Position numbers and translations under genes: made by a program. Under the pieces are notes generated by a model that saw only the letters and a program-made list of their open reading frames with translations, did not search any database and was not told the DNA's origin. Source: Thermocaproicibacter sp036260805 (GTDB lineage Bacteria; Bacillota; Clostridia; Oscillospirales; Acutalibacteraceae). From it: a DNA stretch of 64,000 bases. Positions 50,875 to 59,753 of the stretch are shown here, one piece after another (the first letter of the stretch is position 1; every line of letters starts with the position of its first letter). The stretch spans positions 7,116-71,115 of the forward strand of contig DATALZ010000085.1 in the NCBI GenBank assembly GCA_036260805.1, given 5' to 3'.

Positions 50875-51963
50875 ATGAGTAAAAAGGTAATGGTAGGGAT
50901 GAGCGGCGGGGTAGACAGCTCCGTTGCCGCCTGCCTTTTAATGGAGCAGGGCTACGAGGTTTCCGGCGTAACGCTGCACCTTTACAACAATGAGGACGTC
51001 GGCGTAAAAACACGTACCTGCTGTTCTCTTGCTGATGTTGAAGACGCACGTAGCGTGGCATCACGCCTTGGTATCGAGCATTATGTGTTCAATTTCGGCA
51101 TCGAGTTTAAACGCGACGTCATCGGTCGATTTGCGCAGGGCTACGAACGGGGCGAAACGCCCAATCCGTGCATCGACTGCAACCGGTATATCAAATTCGG
51201 AAAGATGCTGGAACGCGCAAAACTGCTCGGCATCGACTATATCGCCACCGGCCACTATGCAAGAGCAGAGTACGACTCCGAAAGCGGGCGCTATCTTCTG
51301 AAAAAAGCGAAGGACGTCACGAAAGACCAGACTTATGTGCTGTATTCCATGACGCAGGATGAACTGGCGCACACGTTGTTCCCGCTTGGTGGTTTCTGCA
51401 AAACAGAAGTCCGCAAACTCGCCGAAGAACGCGGATTTGTAAATGCCCGCAAACCGGACAGCGAGGATATCTGCTTTGTCCCGGATGGGGATTATGCCGG
51501 ATTTCTGGAGCGTGTGATGGGCATTCACCAAAAGCCGGGCGATTTTGTGGATGGGCAGGGAAAAGTGCTCGGGACGCACAAGGGACTGATTCACTATACT
51601 ATCGGTCAGCGCAAAGGGCTTGGCCTAAGCTTTGAATCACCGAAGTATGTTCTGAAAAAAGACACGGAAAACAATACAGTCGTTTTGGGCGATAATAAAG
51701 ACCTTTTCAGCGATCGGTTCACGGCTGGCGATGTCAATTTCATTGCTTTCGAAAGCTTGACCGAGCCGAAAGAGTGCGGCGTCAAAGTGCGGTATAGTCA
51801 GTCGGAATCCCCGGCAACTCTGATTCCGCTCGAAGACGGTAAAGTGGAAGTCCGTTTCAAAGAACCGCAGCGCGCGGTAACACCCGGGCAGGCGGCCGTT
51901 TTCTACGACGGAGATATCGTGCTCGGCGGCGGGACAATCCTGGCCGATGAATCACATCATTAG
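50875..51963 (+). CDS. mnmA: tRNA-specific 2-thiouridylase
   Basis: 362 aa. ATP-pyrophosphatase loop SGGVDSS (10-16), catalytic Cys99 in NPCIDCN and Cys200 in SEDICFV, plus HYTIGQRKGLG. It thiolates U34 of Lys/Glu/Gln tRNAs using sulfur from a cysteine desulfurase, and that gene follows 16 nt later. Confidence 0.97.
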   Translation: MSKKVMVGMSGGVDSSVAACLLMEQGYEVSGVTLHLYNNEDVGVKTRTCCSLADVEDARSVASRLGIEHYVFNFGIEFKRDVIGRFAQGYERGETPNPCIDCNRYIKFGKMLERAKLLGIDYIATGHYARAEYDSESGRYLLKKAKDVTKDQTYVLYSMTQDELAHTLFPLGGFCKTEVRKLAEERGFVNARKPDSEDICFVPDGDYAGFLERVMGIHQKPGDFVDGQGKVLGTHKGLIHYTIGQRKGLGLSFESPKYVLKKDTENNTVVLGDNKDLFSDRFTAGDVNFIAFESLTEPKECGVKVRYSQSESPATLIPLEDGKVEVRFKEPQRAVTPGQAAVFYDGDIVLGGGTILADESHH

Positions 51964-51979
51964 AAAAGAGAAATGCTTG

Positions 51980-53122
51980 ATGTCTGATTTTATATATGCC
52001 GACCATGCGGCGACAACACCGCTTTCCAGCCATGCGCTTGAAGCCATGATGCCTTATCTGACGGAACAGTTCGGCAACCCTTCGTCCATCTATGCCCCCG
52101 GCCGCAGAGCCAGGCGTGCGGTGGATCAATCACGGGAAATCGTGGCTGCGGCTTTCGGTGCTCAGCCGAGTGAAATTTATTTCACTTCGGGCGGTACGGA
52201 GTCCGACAACTGGGCAATCCGCGCGGCTGCAGAACTTGGCGGCGAAACCAAAAAGCATTTAATCACATCTTCTGTGGAGCACCACGCTGTGCTTCACACA
52301 TTCCAGAACATGCGCCGCAGAGGATATGAAACGACGATTCTCGATGTGGATGAAAGAGGAAATATTCCTATTGAAAAATTGCGTGAAGCTGTTCGAGAGG
52401 ATACTGCACTCGTCAGCATCATGGCGGCGAACAACGAAGTGGGAACCATCATGCCTGTTGCGGAAATCGGGGTGGCTGCACATGAAGCCGGTGCCGTTTT
52501 CCATACGGACGCAGTTCAGGCAGCGGGGCACATTCCGATTGACGTGGACAAAATGGGAATCGACATGATGTCCTTTTCCGCTCATAAATTCGGCGGCCCA
52601 AAAGGTATCGGCGGCCTTTTCGTGCGAAAAGGCCTGCGGGTTGGGCAGGGGCTTTTCGGCGGCGGGCAGGAACACGGAATGCGTTCCGGAACCGAGAATG
52701 TTGCCGGAATTGTGGGCCTTGCCGCCGCTTTGAACGAATCCTGCAAAATGATGAAGGAAAATACGGAGAAAGTTGCTGGGATGCGTGACCGCCTAATAAA
52801 AGGAGTTCTGCAAATCCCCGGTTCCCACCTGACAGGCGAACCGAAGAACCGTCTGCCGGGGAGTGCTTCGTTCACTTTTGACGGCATGGAGGGGGAAGCT
52901 CTGGTACTCCTTTTAGACCAGAACGGAATCTGTGCGTCCTCCGGTTCAGCCTGTTCCGCAGGCGCGCTGGAACCTTCACATGTTCTGCTTGCGATGGGCC
53001 TTTCGCATGAAGCAGCGCGCGGTTCGCTTCGTTTGACCCTCGGCGTGGATAACACGGACGCGGAAATTGACGAAATCCTGAAAAAGCTGCCGCAAATTAT
53101 TGCGCGGCTTCGGAATGTGTAA
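51980..53122 (+). CDS. Cysteine desulfurase (NifS/IscS family)
   Basis: 380 aa from the ATG at 51980; a longer start inside mnmA is less likely. PLP enzyme that takes sulfur from cysteine. Motifs: YADHAATTPLSSHA, SGGTESDNWAI, SVEHHAVL, PLP lysine in SFSAHKFGGPKG, RSGTENVAG, and catalytic-loop Cys in ASSGSACSAG. Placement after mnmA suggests a main role in tRNA thiolation, though Fe-S supply is also possible. Confidence 0.95.
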   Translation: MSDFIYADHAATTPLSSHALEAMMPYLTEQFGNPSSIYAPGRRARRAVDQSREIVAAAFGAQPSEIYFTSGGTESDNWAIRAAAELGGETKKHLITSSVEHHAVLHTFQNMRRRGYETTILDVDERGNIPIEKLREAVREDTALVSIMAANNEVGTIMPVAEIGVAAHEAGAVFHTDAVQAAGHIPIDVDKMGIDMMSFSAHKFGGPKGIGGLFVRKGLRVGQGLFGGGQEHGMRSGTENVAGIVGLAAALNESCKMMKENTEKVAGMRDRLIKGVLQIPGSHLTGEPKNRLPGSASFTFDGMEGEALVLLLDQNGICASSGSACSAGALEPSHVLLAMGLSHEAARGSLRLTLGVDNTDAEIDEILKKLPQIIARLRNV

Positions 53123-53212
53123 TATCAAATTTTTGCTGACAAATCAGAATACTTAAAGTTAATTAATTGGCATTAACAACATATTGTATAATAGAAAATT
53201 GCTATACAGAAA

Positions 53213-53254
53213 AACACAGCAGGCGCTCCATTTTGAAGTGCTTGCCTGTGTTCT
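53213..53254 (+). terminator. Terminator-like hairpin after the desulfurase gene
   Basis: ACACAGCAGGC pairs with GCCTGTGT around a loop; weak T-run (TTCTC). A promoter-like TTAATT-18-TATAAT at 53160-53190 raises the alternative of a tiny separate transcript. Confidence 0.5.
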
Positions 53255-53326
53255 CTAATGCATTGCGTACGAAGCAGATAAAGCGTCATGATTTTGTCTA
53301 CCTCATATGCGCCGTCTTCTAAGAAC

Positions 53327-53539
53327 CTATTTCTTATCCCACTGCGGAGCCATCAATGACGTATGGCCGCATTTTGGGCAGGTGACCACACGTTCATTCA
53401 CAACATGAATGGTAAAAATGTATTGAAATATATTTGCTTTAAAAGTTGCACCGCATTTTGGGCAGACAAAATGAGTTTTCAAAGCCCTGAACACAGCAAA
53501 TATCAGCACAGCGGCGACAATGATCAAGCCTGCTTTCAT
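53327..53539 (-). CDS. Small membrane-anchored zinc-ribbon protein
   Basis: 70 aa. One N-terminal helix (GLIIVAAVLIFAVFRAL), then two CPKCG knuckles (FVCPKCGATF and VTCPKCGHTS) 27 residues apart, which should bind one zinc. AAAGGATG precedes the ATG. No known function. Confidence 0.85.
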   Translation of the reverse strand: MKAGLIIVAAVLIFAVFRALKTHFVCPKCGATFKANIFQYIFTIHVVNERVVTCPKCGHTSLMAPQWDKK

Positions 53540-53787
53540 GTGAGATCATCCTTTAATAAATAAATACTTACATTATAGCCGGATTTTGCTGCCGGTATTT
53601 CTGTACAAGCATCCTGCGACGTTTTTATTGCCCGTTGTATTTCATGCTGGCATTTTTTCAAAGAAAAGTTTCTGCTATAAAATACTTGACCACGCCTTAA
53701 GATTACTCAAAAGTCATAAGTTTTACATATGATCGAAGAGAGTGTGGCCTTTCCGGCAATTTTTTCTAAAATCTCACCGATTTCTCA

Positions 53788-53816
53788 TTAACACACTGAA
53801 AAATACCAGTTATAAT
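53788..53816 (+). promoter_or_regulatory. SigA-type promoter of the transglutaminase-like gene
   Basis: TTAACA, 17-bp spacer, TATAAT. The remainder of 53540-53787 is AT-rich with nothing recognisable. Confidence 0.75.
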
Positions 53817-53866
53817 AGGAATATAATAGTTTCCCTTAAGTAATTCCTGACTATGGAGGAAAAATC

Positions 53867-55261
53867 ATGAAACAGATTTTCAATAAATTTCGAATTCATA
53901 GAATTGCGGCCGTCGTTCTGGCAGCGGCGATATCTCTATGCCAGCTGTCGGGTTCCATGAGCCTTTCGAATCTGTCTTCCGCTTCCCCTCTGCAGAGCAT
54001 AGCTTTCTCCGAGGGGGCAAAGCAGAATTCTGTATCCGCCGTAAAAAAGATTTCTCTCAATTACAAGATAAGCAGTAAAAAAGTCAAGCCTGTTAAAATA
54101 TCAGCGAATACCGCCGCCGTAAAGCAAACCATTCAGAAAAGTTCTGTCGGTGCTGGTTATACCTATGTCAGTCAGCGCAGCGGATACCAGTCCCTGACAA
54201 CCCAGAGTGAGAAGATTCTCTACAATTATATCGGTGACAGTGCCTATCAGGTGGCAGATCAGCAGGTTTCGGGATATTACCCGACGGGTGAAATATTTCT
54301 GCCGTATAAAATGACAGAAGCGCAGATTCGTACCACCATTATTGCGTATACCAACGATAATCCGCAGATTTTCTGGCTTGCAAACGCATTTTCCTACAGT
54401 ATCGAAAGCGGCGGAACGATTCTACAGCCCTATTCCTATTTACCGGAAAGCGAATGTAACAGCGCAATCGATACGTTCAGCAGTAAAGTGAAAAGCGTAG
54501 TTCAGTCGATTCCGTCGGGCCTAAGCGAGTTTGACCGTGAAGAGTATCTGTTTAATTATTTGGTTCAGAACTGCACGTATGACACGGAAGCGGCGACGAA
54601 CACAGATAAATGGCAGTCCTTTTCAGCTTACGGTGCACTGACCGTCGGCCAAGCGGTCTGCGAGGGTTATTCCCGCGCCATGCAGCTTCTATGCAGCTAT
54701 GCTGGGCTTCAATGTGCTTTGATTCGAGGTACAAGCGACGGAGTGGGGCATATGTGGAACGCAGTCAGAATCAATGGAAAATGGTATCATCTTGATGTTA
54801 CCTGGGGAGATAATTCTTTCCCAGTTTTTAATTATTTCAATGTGACCGATAAAGTAATCAGCCAATCGCGCTCCGTCGCGCCAAAGATTTCTTCTCTGAC
54901 TGTCCAGCAGATCAACTCTGGGAATGTGCAGTCAAATCTATATCTTCCGGTCTGTAATTCCACGAGTGCGAACTACTACGTTGTGAAGGGCATCAAGATT
55001 AAAAACCTGAAAAGCTCCAGCGAAAGAGCAATCATCAGCGCAATCACTTCTAAAATGCAAAACGGTGTGGGGACAATTTCGTTTTATGTGGATCCTAAAT
55101 CCAATTACCCCTCAGTCGTGAATAGCCTGCTTACAAATTCACCCTATAAAATGCGTTCCTATCTTGCTCAAGCGGAACAGACATCCGGCAAGACTGTCAG
55201 CGAGGTTTCTTATCTTCTGGACACGGCGAACAGAGGGTTCACACTCTATATTACATATTAA
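53867..55261 (+). CDS. Secreted transglutaminase-like (Cys protease fold) protein
   Basis: 464 aa. An export signal covers about residues 1-32, then a low-complexity Lys/Ser stretch to about 100. The transglutaminase-like core has Cys in VGQAVCEGYSRAMQLL, His in GVGHMWNAVRI and Asp in WYHLDVTWGDN, an intact triad. DREEYLFNYLVQNCTYD precedes it. Such proteins act on surface proteins or wall peptides as proteases or cross-linkers. GGAGG precedes the ATG. Confidence 0.92.
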   Translation: MKQIFNKFRIHRIAAVVLAAAISLCQLSGSMSLSNLSSASPLQSIAFSEGAKQNSVSAVKKISLNYKISSKKVKPVKISANTAAVKQTIQKSSVGAGYTYVSQRSGYQSLTTQSEKILYNYIGDSAYQVADQQVSGYYPTGEIFLPYKMTEAQIRTTIIAYTNDNPQIFWLANAFSYSIESGGTILQPYSYLPESECNSAIDTFSSKVKSVVQSIPSGLSEFDREEYLFNYLVQNCTYDTEAATNTDKWQSFSAYGALTVGQAVCEGYSRAMQLLCSYAGLQCALIRGTSDGVGHMWNAVRINGKWYHLDVTWGDNSFPVFNYFNVTDKVISQSRSVAPKISSLTVQQINSGNVQSNLYLPVCNSTSANYYVVKGIKIKNLKSSSERAIISAITSKMQNGVGTISFYVDPKSNYPSVVNSLLTNSPYKMRSYLAQAEQTSGKTVSEVSYLLDTANRGFTLYITY

Positions 55262-55395
55262 ATATAATTATTAGTTGTATGATATTACGAAGCCATTCCC
55301 TGTATATGGAAACTATCATGCATTTACTTAAAATTGGCAGTGCGAAAAACATTAATATTTAACAATTTCTGCCGATATAGCTATAGGGTGATTGT

Positions 55396-55569
55396 ATGGC
55401 AGGAAAGGCAAAATACAAAAATACGTGGCTGAAAGAGAACAGGGATCGGTTTACGCTTGTGTTGCCAAAGGGCAAAAAGGCGGAAGCTATGGCTTATGCG
55501 AAATCGAAGGGTATGAATCTCAGCGAATATATTAACGAACTGATCAGCAAAGACATATCCGCCGGTTGA
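55396..55569 (+). CDS. Ribbon-helix-helix-like small protein
   Basis: 57 aa, shorter than most automatic gene cut-offs. Sequence features: MAGKAKYKNTWLKEN, then DRFTLVLPKGKKAEAMAYAKSKG and NLSEYINELISKD, fitting the beta strand plus two helices of Arc/MetJ-type DNA-binding proteins. AGGGTG lies 5 nt before the ATG and a terminator overlaps the stop. Often such proteins are antitoxins or small repressors, but no toxin gene is adjacent. Confidence 0.8.
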   Translation: MAGKAKYKNTWLKENRDRFTLVLPKGKKAEAMAYAKSKGMNLSEYINELISKDISAG

Positions 55570-55583
55570 CGGCGGATTTTTTA
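55557..55583 (+). terminator. Terminator overlapping the stop of the RHH-like gene
   Basis: ATCCGCCG/CGGCGGAT stem, loop GTTGA, then TTTTTT. Confidence 0.88.
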
Positions 55584-55740
55584 TGCTCAGTTGCGTTTAA
55601 GGGATTTTCGGCAGAATCTATTACCGGGAACATTCGCAGAATACCATTAATTTTTTGCTGCTGATTTCTTCAGTATTAATTTCCATTACCCGATTGATTG
55701 TTTCGCTTCTCACATAACAATACTATTTTATTATATAAAT

Positions 55741-55778
55741 AAAAGTAAGTATCCAATTAAAATCAGATACTTACTTTT
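55741..55778. terminator. Bidirectional terminator
   Basis: AAAAGTAAGTATC pairs perfectly with GATACTTACTTTT; serves the minus-strand lipoprotein gene. Confidence 0.85.
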
Positions 55779-55794
55779 TGTTTGCTTTTACGGC

Positions 55795-56340
55795 TTATTT
55801 AGCAGTTTTTGCTTTACTGCTGGTTGCAGTTTGTTTAAACTTTCCGCTTTCGCCAGCCTTCAGAAATTCGCTTAATGTGTAGTCCGTTTTATCTACAGTG
55901 ATTTTGTCGGTAGAAATAACCGGGAAATTCTCTGCCGAGTTTATTCCCTTTGAAACCCCGTAAAGGCTTACGGATTTTCCAACGAGATTGCCTAAAAAGT
56001 TCTTTGGGCAGTCTTTTTCATCACAAAGATACATCATCCAGTTCTTTTTCGTCTGAGGTTCTTCAATTAGGCCATAGACCTTTTTATCTGTAACAGCGGT
56101 ATCTTTGAGCGTGCCGGTAATATAAATTTTTTTGCCGGTATCCTGTTTATAGTTGCCGTTTGCAAAGAGATAGCCGTTCGAATATTTTGCCTCTTTCGGA
56201 ATGCTGACCGATGAAGAACTGCTGCTTACTGCGACATGACTGCTTGAATTTGTTTTAGCATCTGTCATTTTATTTGCAGAAGAACATCCCTGCAGAACGA
56301 CAGCCATTAAAACAATCACACCAATGAATATTTTTTTCAT
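55795..56340 (-). CDS. Lipoprotein of unknown function
   Basis: 181 aa. The ATG at 56340 has AGGAGTGA upstream. A lipobox LQGC (Cys about residue 19) follows a short signal peptide (KKIFIGVIVLMAVV). A Ser-rich linker (HVAVSSSSSSVS) leads to a beta-rich domain with GKKIYITGTLKD, YGLIEE and VGKSVSLYGVSKG, reminiscent of OB-fold-type lipoproteins. No family recognised. Confidence 0.85.
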   Translation of the reverse strand: MKKIFIGVIVLMAVVLQGCSSANKMTDAKTNSSSHVAVSSSSSSVSIPKEAKYSNGYLFANGNYKQDTGKKIYITGTLKDTAVTDKKVYGLIEEPQTKKNWMMYLCDEKDCPKNFLGNLVGKSVSLYGVSKGINSAENFPVISTDKITVDKTDYTLSEFLKAGESGKFKQTATSSKAKTAK

Positions 56341-56488
56341 GAAATCACTCCTGCCTTTTATCTTACTACTCCGGATAATTATGTTCAAATAAATTATTGA
56401 CAAATATATGTCAATATATAACCTAAATTTTAGAGAAACATTTTTCGCCTGATCCTGAATTTTCTTGAAATTAATTTAGTGAAATCTC

Positions 56489-56540
56489 TTGACAATAACA
56501 GCGGGTATGTATATATTAATATTTAGTAATACTAAATATT
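56489..56540 (+). promoter_or_regulatory. Promoter and operator of the padR-HAAS operon
   Basis: TTGACA (56489-56494), 17-bp spacer, TATATT (56512-56517). Directly after it, AATATTTAGT-AAT-ACTAAATATT (56518-56540) is a perfect 10-bp inverted repeat over the expected transcription start, well placed for autorepression by PadR. Confidence 0.78.
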
Positions 56541-56556
56541 TTAAAATGGTGATGAT

Positions 56557-56916
56557 ATGGAAAGCGAATTTGAAAGACAGATCAAAAAAGGCGTGCTGAA
56601 GATGATAGTTCTGGGGCTGATCTGTAAAAAGCCGAACTATGGTTATGAACTGCTTTCTCTGTTGGACCAGCAAAGCAACGGTTTGCTCGCGATGAAAGAA
56701 GGAACACTGTATCCTATACTTTACAGACTTGAAGATGAAGGACTTATCAAATCACAATGGAAGACAAATGATGAAAGCGCTGCAAAAAGCCGTTCTGCCC
56801 CGAAAAAAGTTTACTCCGCGACTGAGAAAGGACTTTCTGCGCTGAAAGAACAAAAAGAAGTGTGGCGGCGTTTTTCAAAATGCATTGATTCATTCTGTGA
56901 GGAGGAGTCAAAATGA
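56557..56916 (+). CDS. PadR-family transcriptional regulator
   Basis: 119 aa. A winged helix-turn-helix: GVLKMIVLGLICKKPNYGYELLSLL, then EGTLYPILYRLEDEGLIKSQW, KKVYSATEKGLSALKEQ, all characteristic of PadR. Its stop overlaps the next ATG by 4 nt. PadR-HAAS gene pairs are common; the regulator usually represses its own operon. Confidence 0.95.
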   Translation: MESEFERQIKKGVLKMIVLGLICKKPNYGYELLSLLDQQSNGLLAMKEGTLYPILYRLEDEGLIKSQWKTNDESAAKSRSAPKKVYSATEKGLSALKEQKEVWRRFSKCIDSFCEEESK

Positions 56917-57722
56917 CCCAGGAAGAAAAGGCAACCAAAAGTTATTTAAAAGACATCTGTCACCGTCTGCATTTGCCCCGAAAAGTAAAAGCTGGCATTC
57001 TTGCGGATCTCGAAAGCGAAATCCATGCCCGGCTTGAAAAAGGAGAGAAGTTTGCAGACATCCTGTCCGATATGGGTACGGCAAAAGATGTAGCGGAAGG
57101 CTTCAACACCGAAATGATGGGTGATCGCTTCAAGGGAAGCCCGTTCCGGTTTGTTTTTCTAGGGTTGGCAATCCTTATTGGAGTCTTGCTTATCGCATAC
57201 ACCTTTATCCGAATTTTCAATTTACCGCAGGGGCCGATTGTCAGCCTCATAACCGGTGTTTCTTCCAGTGAGTCGGAGAGTTTTACAGATAACGGTGTTA
57301 CTACTTCTTCTTATACACAGTATTTAGACGATTCTTTTCTGCCGCAGTGGTTCACGGTCATTGGCTGCTTAGCATCCGCGTTTCTGGGAAGCATTGCTGC
57401 CTATCTTTTGCTGAAATGGCATCATCCGGCAAATATAAAGCAGTATTGGACGGGAGTCTTGCTCTCGTTATCGGGCATTGTACTCTTTGTATCAACTGCA
57501 ATTGCTACAGATATTTATTATTTCAATATAGATAAACTGTTTGCAAAGCAGTATCCTAATTATTCAGGCATCGGTTATACTGAAACTCAAAAAATATTAA
57601 ATTTCCTTTCTTACTTCATTACGCCTTTTTCTCTGCTGCCGTTCTGGCTCCCGGTTGTTACATTTATTGTTATCCTTTGCTTCGGAAGAAAGCGGAAGAC
57701 TGCATCCCAGGCGGTTTTATGA
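56913..57722 (+). CDS. HAAS/DUF1700-type membrane protein
   Basis: 269 aa. An N-terminal helical HAAS-like domain (YLKDICHRLHLP...LADLESEIHARLEKG...DILSDMGTAKDVAEGF) is followed by four membrane helices. Known family context: HAAS proteins are thought to sense signals and partner with PadR regulators. Translationally coupled to padR. Confidence 0.9.
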   Translation: MTQEEKATKSYLKDICHRLHLPRKVKAGILADLESEIHARLEKGEKFADILSDMGTAKDVAEGFNTEMMGDRFKGSPFRFVFLGLAILIGVLLIAYTFIRIFNLPQGPIVSLITGVSSSESESFTDNGVTTSSYTQYLDDSFLPQWFTVIGCLASAFLGSIAAYLLLKWHHPANIKQYWTGVLLSLSGIVLFVSTAIATDIYYFNIDKLFAKQYPNYSGIGYTETQKILNFLSYFITPFSLLPFWLPVVTFIVILCFGRKRKTASQAVL

Positions 57723-57804
57723 ACTTAGGTGCAATATCTTGTGCTTGCATCGAAGATGTTTTCTCAGGCAAAATCTTTTTCACATTTGGCGGCTGTTGGA
57801 GATA

Positions 57805-57834
57805 TTGTATTGATCGCTCTACATATGTTACAAT
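57805..57834 (+). promoter_or_regulatory. Possible promoter of a small peptide gene
   Basis: TTGTAT, 18-bp spacer, TACAAT, about 90 nt before the peptide start. Moderate match. Confidence 0.45.
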
Positions 57835-57931
57835 ATGAACCATAATTGAAATTATAAAGTCGTAAATTTTTTCACTACATAGCAAAGATTTTGAATTGCG
57901 TTTCTCAAACAGTAAAAGGATGGTCATAGAT

Positions 57932-58036
57932 GTGAACAATTTTGGGTATTGGTGCGGCTATATTTCCCTGCTGGTGGCAGTAGGGGTAACATTATTAACG
58001 ACATATTGGCAAATCGGAAAGCATAAAGACAAATAA
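57932..58036 (+). CDS. Candidate small hydrophobic peptide
   Basis: 34 aa from GTG, or 38 aa from the in-frame ATG at 57920. AAAAGGATGG lies upstream. One membrane helix (GYISLLVAVGVTLLTTYW) and a basic tail QIGKHKDK, the layout of small membrane toxins and regulatory peptides. A strong hairpin terminator begins at the stop codon and a promoter-like pair lies upstream. No antitoxin RNA was identified. Confidence 0.45.
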   Translation: MNNFGYWCGYISLLVAVGVTLLTTYWQIGKHKDK

Positions 58037-58081
58037 AAGTGTGTTTCAAATGAAAAAACTTTCATCTGGGACACACTTTAA
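58035..58081 (+). terminator. Terminator after the small peptide
   Basis: AAAGTGTGT and ATGAAA pair with TTTCAT and ACACACTTT, then TAATATT. Confidence 0.7.
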
Positions 58082-58124
58082 TATTGTTGGGGCAGATTAA
58101 TAATTATTTATATCATTGCGGAAA

Positions 58125-58391
58125 TCAAATGCGAATTGGCTCAAAACTATAGCGGGCCTTAAAAGGAGTCACAATAGCTAACTCCTGCACTTTTTGCATC
58201 AGTCCCGAAGAATTCTGTGGCGCCGTTTGCAGTTCCTTGGTATCGACAATCAGGGCATATTCGGAAGGAACAATATTATTCACTTTGCGTTTGAATTCCT
58301 CAAGGCATGTTCTGCTTTCCGGTTCGGTCATCCACCCGCTCATAACAAGCGAAATAATCTTGGCATATGTATTAATATTAATCGTGTACAT
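58125..58391 (-). CDS. Small cytosolic hypothetical protein
   Basis: 88 aa. The ATG at 58391 has GAAAGGAAGAG upstream. Pattern YTININTYAKIISLVMSGWMTE...EYALIVDTKELQTAPQ...IVTPFKARYSF suggests an alternating beta/alpha STAS-like fold, but I cannot assign a family. Homologues of this general type are often longer, so it may be C-terminally shortened. Confidence 0.65.
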   Translation of the reverse strand: MYTININTYAKIISLVMSGWMTEPESRTCLEEFKRKVNNIVPSEYALIVDTKELQTAPQNSSGLMQKVQELAIVTPFKARYSFEPIRI

Positions 58392-58917
58392 AATCTCTTC
58401 CTTTCTCACTGAGTGGTTACTTTAAAAACATATTTGGCACTTTTTAAAAGTAAAATGCCGCAGCTATACTTTAAAGGTTGTTTATGAAATTCATGTGATA
58501 CTGTGGTGAGAATTCCATGATGGACCGATTAGAATTTCATGAATTTTTTGCCCAAAGTCGGAAATAGAAGGACGTACTGGAGTTTATCCAATGCGTCCTT
58601 CTGTTTCGTAAAGTCAAATACCGCCTTAAATTAAGTCAGGTGACTGATATGTCACGATTTCAACACGATTTAAAACGGTCAGCGCCTACAGGCAGAATTT
58701 GCAATGCCCTTACTCTATTAGTATATTTATCGACTGGCTGTAATATGAGTAAAAATTTAAATGCTAAAAAGGCTAAATCGTACCCAATTTCCGGTACAGC
58801 CTTATTCTCAAGACTGAATACATTTATAAATAAAAATCGGTGCAGTAAGCATGATTTCGCATATTATAAAAGTATTAGATATTATTCGAAATAATATTAC
58901 TGAAGGTTGTGAATTAA
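58392..58917. other. AT-rich intergenic region with hairpins
   Basis: Holds ATGAAATTC/GAATTTCAT (58483-58540, followed by a T-run) and GAAGGACG/CGTCCTTC (58569-58602). An 81-codon open frame from ATG 58649 has an AGGTGA ribosome-like site but no recognisable features and atypical composition, so it is not called as a gene. Confidence 0.5.
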
Positions 58918-59577
58918 TTGGATATAACAAATAAAGTCGCAAATTTCTTGGGGGACAGTATTTCCGAAGGAACAGGTGTTTCGAGCCCGGATAATATTTA
59001 TCTTAATCTATTGAAACAGGAAGCACCACTGGCGGCGGTGAACAATTATTCAATATCCGGAACCAGAATTGCTGCTCAGTTGTCTCCATCGAGCGATCCC
59101 ACTTATGACCAATATTTTGGTTCCAGGGTTGATTCGATGGAGCCAAACGCCGATATTGTGGTTGTATTCGGGGGAACGAATGATTTTGGGCACGGTGACG
59201 CACCTTTGGGTTCTTTTCAGGATAGAACAGTATATACTTTCTATGGAGCCTGCCGCCTGCTGATGGAACAACTATTGGCCCAATATCCAACATCAACGAT
59301 TGTCTTTATGACGCCGCTGCACCGGATTGGGGAAGAAAACCCGAGAGGTGAGGGCTATAAAATGGCAGATGCGGCGCCACTAGCAACCTATGTAAATATC
59401 ATAAAGGAAGTTGGAGCATATTATTCCATTCCGGTTCTGGATTTGTTTTCACTAAGCGGCATGCAGCCGAATGTGCCGGCAATATTGAACCAATACTGCC
59501 CGGATGGTCTGCATCCGAACGATGCCGGTCATCAGCTCATAGCGTCCCGTTTGGAAGGATTCCTGAATTCTCTGTAA
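58918..59577 (+). CDS. SGNH/GDSL-family hydrolase
   Basis: 219 aa. The TTG start with GAAGG upstream gives DITNKVANFLGDSISEG, matching the family start. Blocks: FLGDSIS (nucleophile Ser), YSISGTR (Gly), FGGTNDFG (Asn), and PDGLHPND (Asp and His). No signal peptide. Such enzymes deacetylate or de-esterify sugars and lipids; a target in surface polysaccharide is possible. Confidence 0.94.
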   Translation: MDITNKVANFLGDSISEGTGVSSPDNIYLNLLKQEAPLAAVNNYSISGTRIAAQLSPSSDPTYDQYFGSRVDSMEPNADIVVVFGGTNDFGHGDAPLGSFQDRTVYTFYGACRLLMEQLLAQYPTSTIVFMTPLHRIGEENPRGEGYKMADAAPLATYVNIIKEVGAYYSIPVLDLFSLSGMQPNVPAILNQYCPDGLHPNDAGHQLIASRLEGFLNSL

Positions 59578-59589
59578 TCACAGTTCCAT

Positions 59590-59628
59590 AAGGGCGCCGG
59601 GAATGGATTAACCCGGCGCCCTTTCGTT
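59590..59628 (+). terminator. Rho-independent terminator
   Basis: AGGGCGCCGGG/CCCGGCGCCCT stem, then TTCGTTCTT. Confidence 0.85.
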
Positions 59629-59753
59629 CTTCTGTGCCGGTTACTTCACTTGCGGTGCGTGAAATTTCATTTTTCCAGGACAGATTAAAATATAACAGGT
59701 TTTGGCAGCATAAAATTCTACAAATCATAACTTTCTTTATTGGAGGTAACAAC

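Noticed and set aside
58649..58894. 81-codon open frame with an AGGTGA site
   Set aside because: Composition and residue pattern look non-coding, with no hydrophobic, helical or domain signal; kept only as a note in the intergenic entry.
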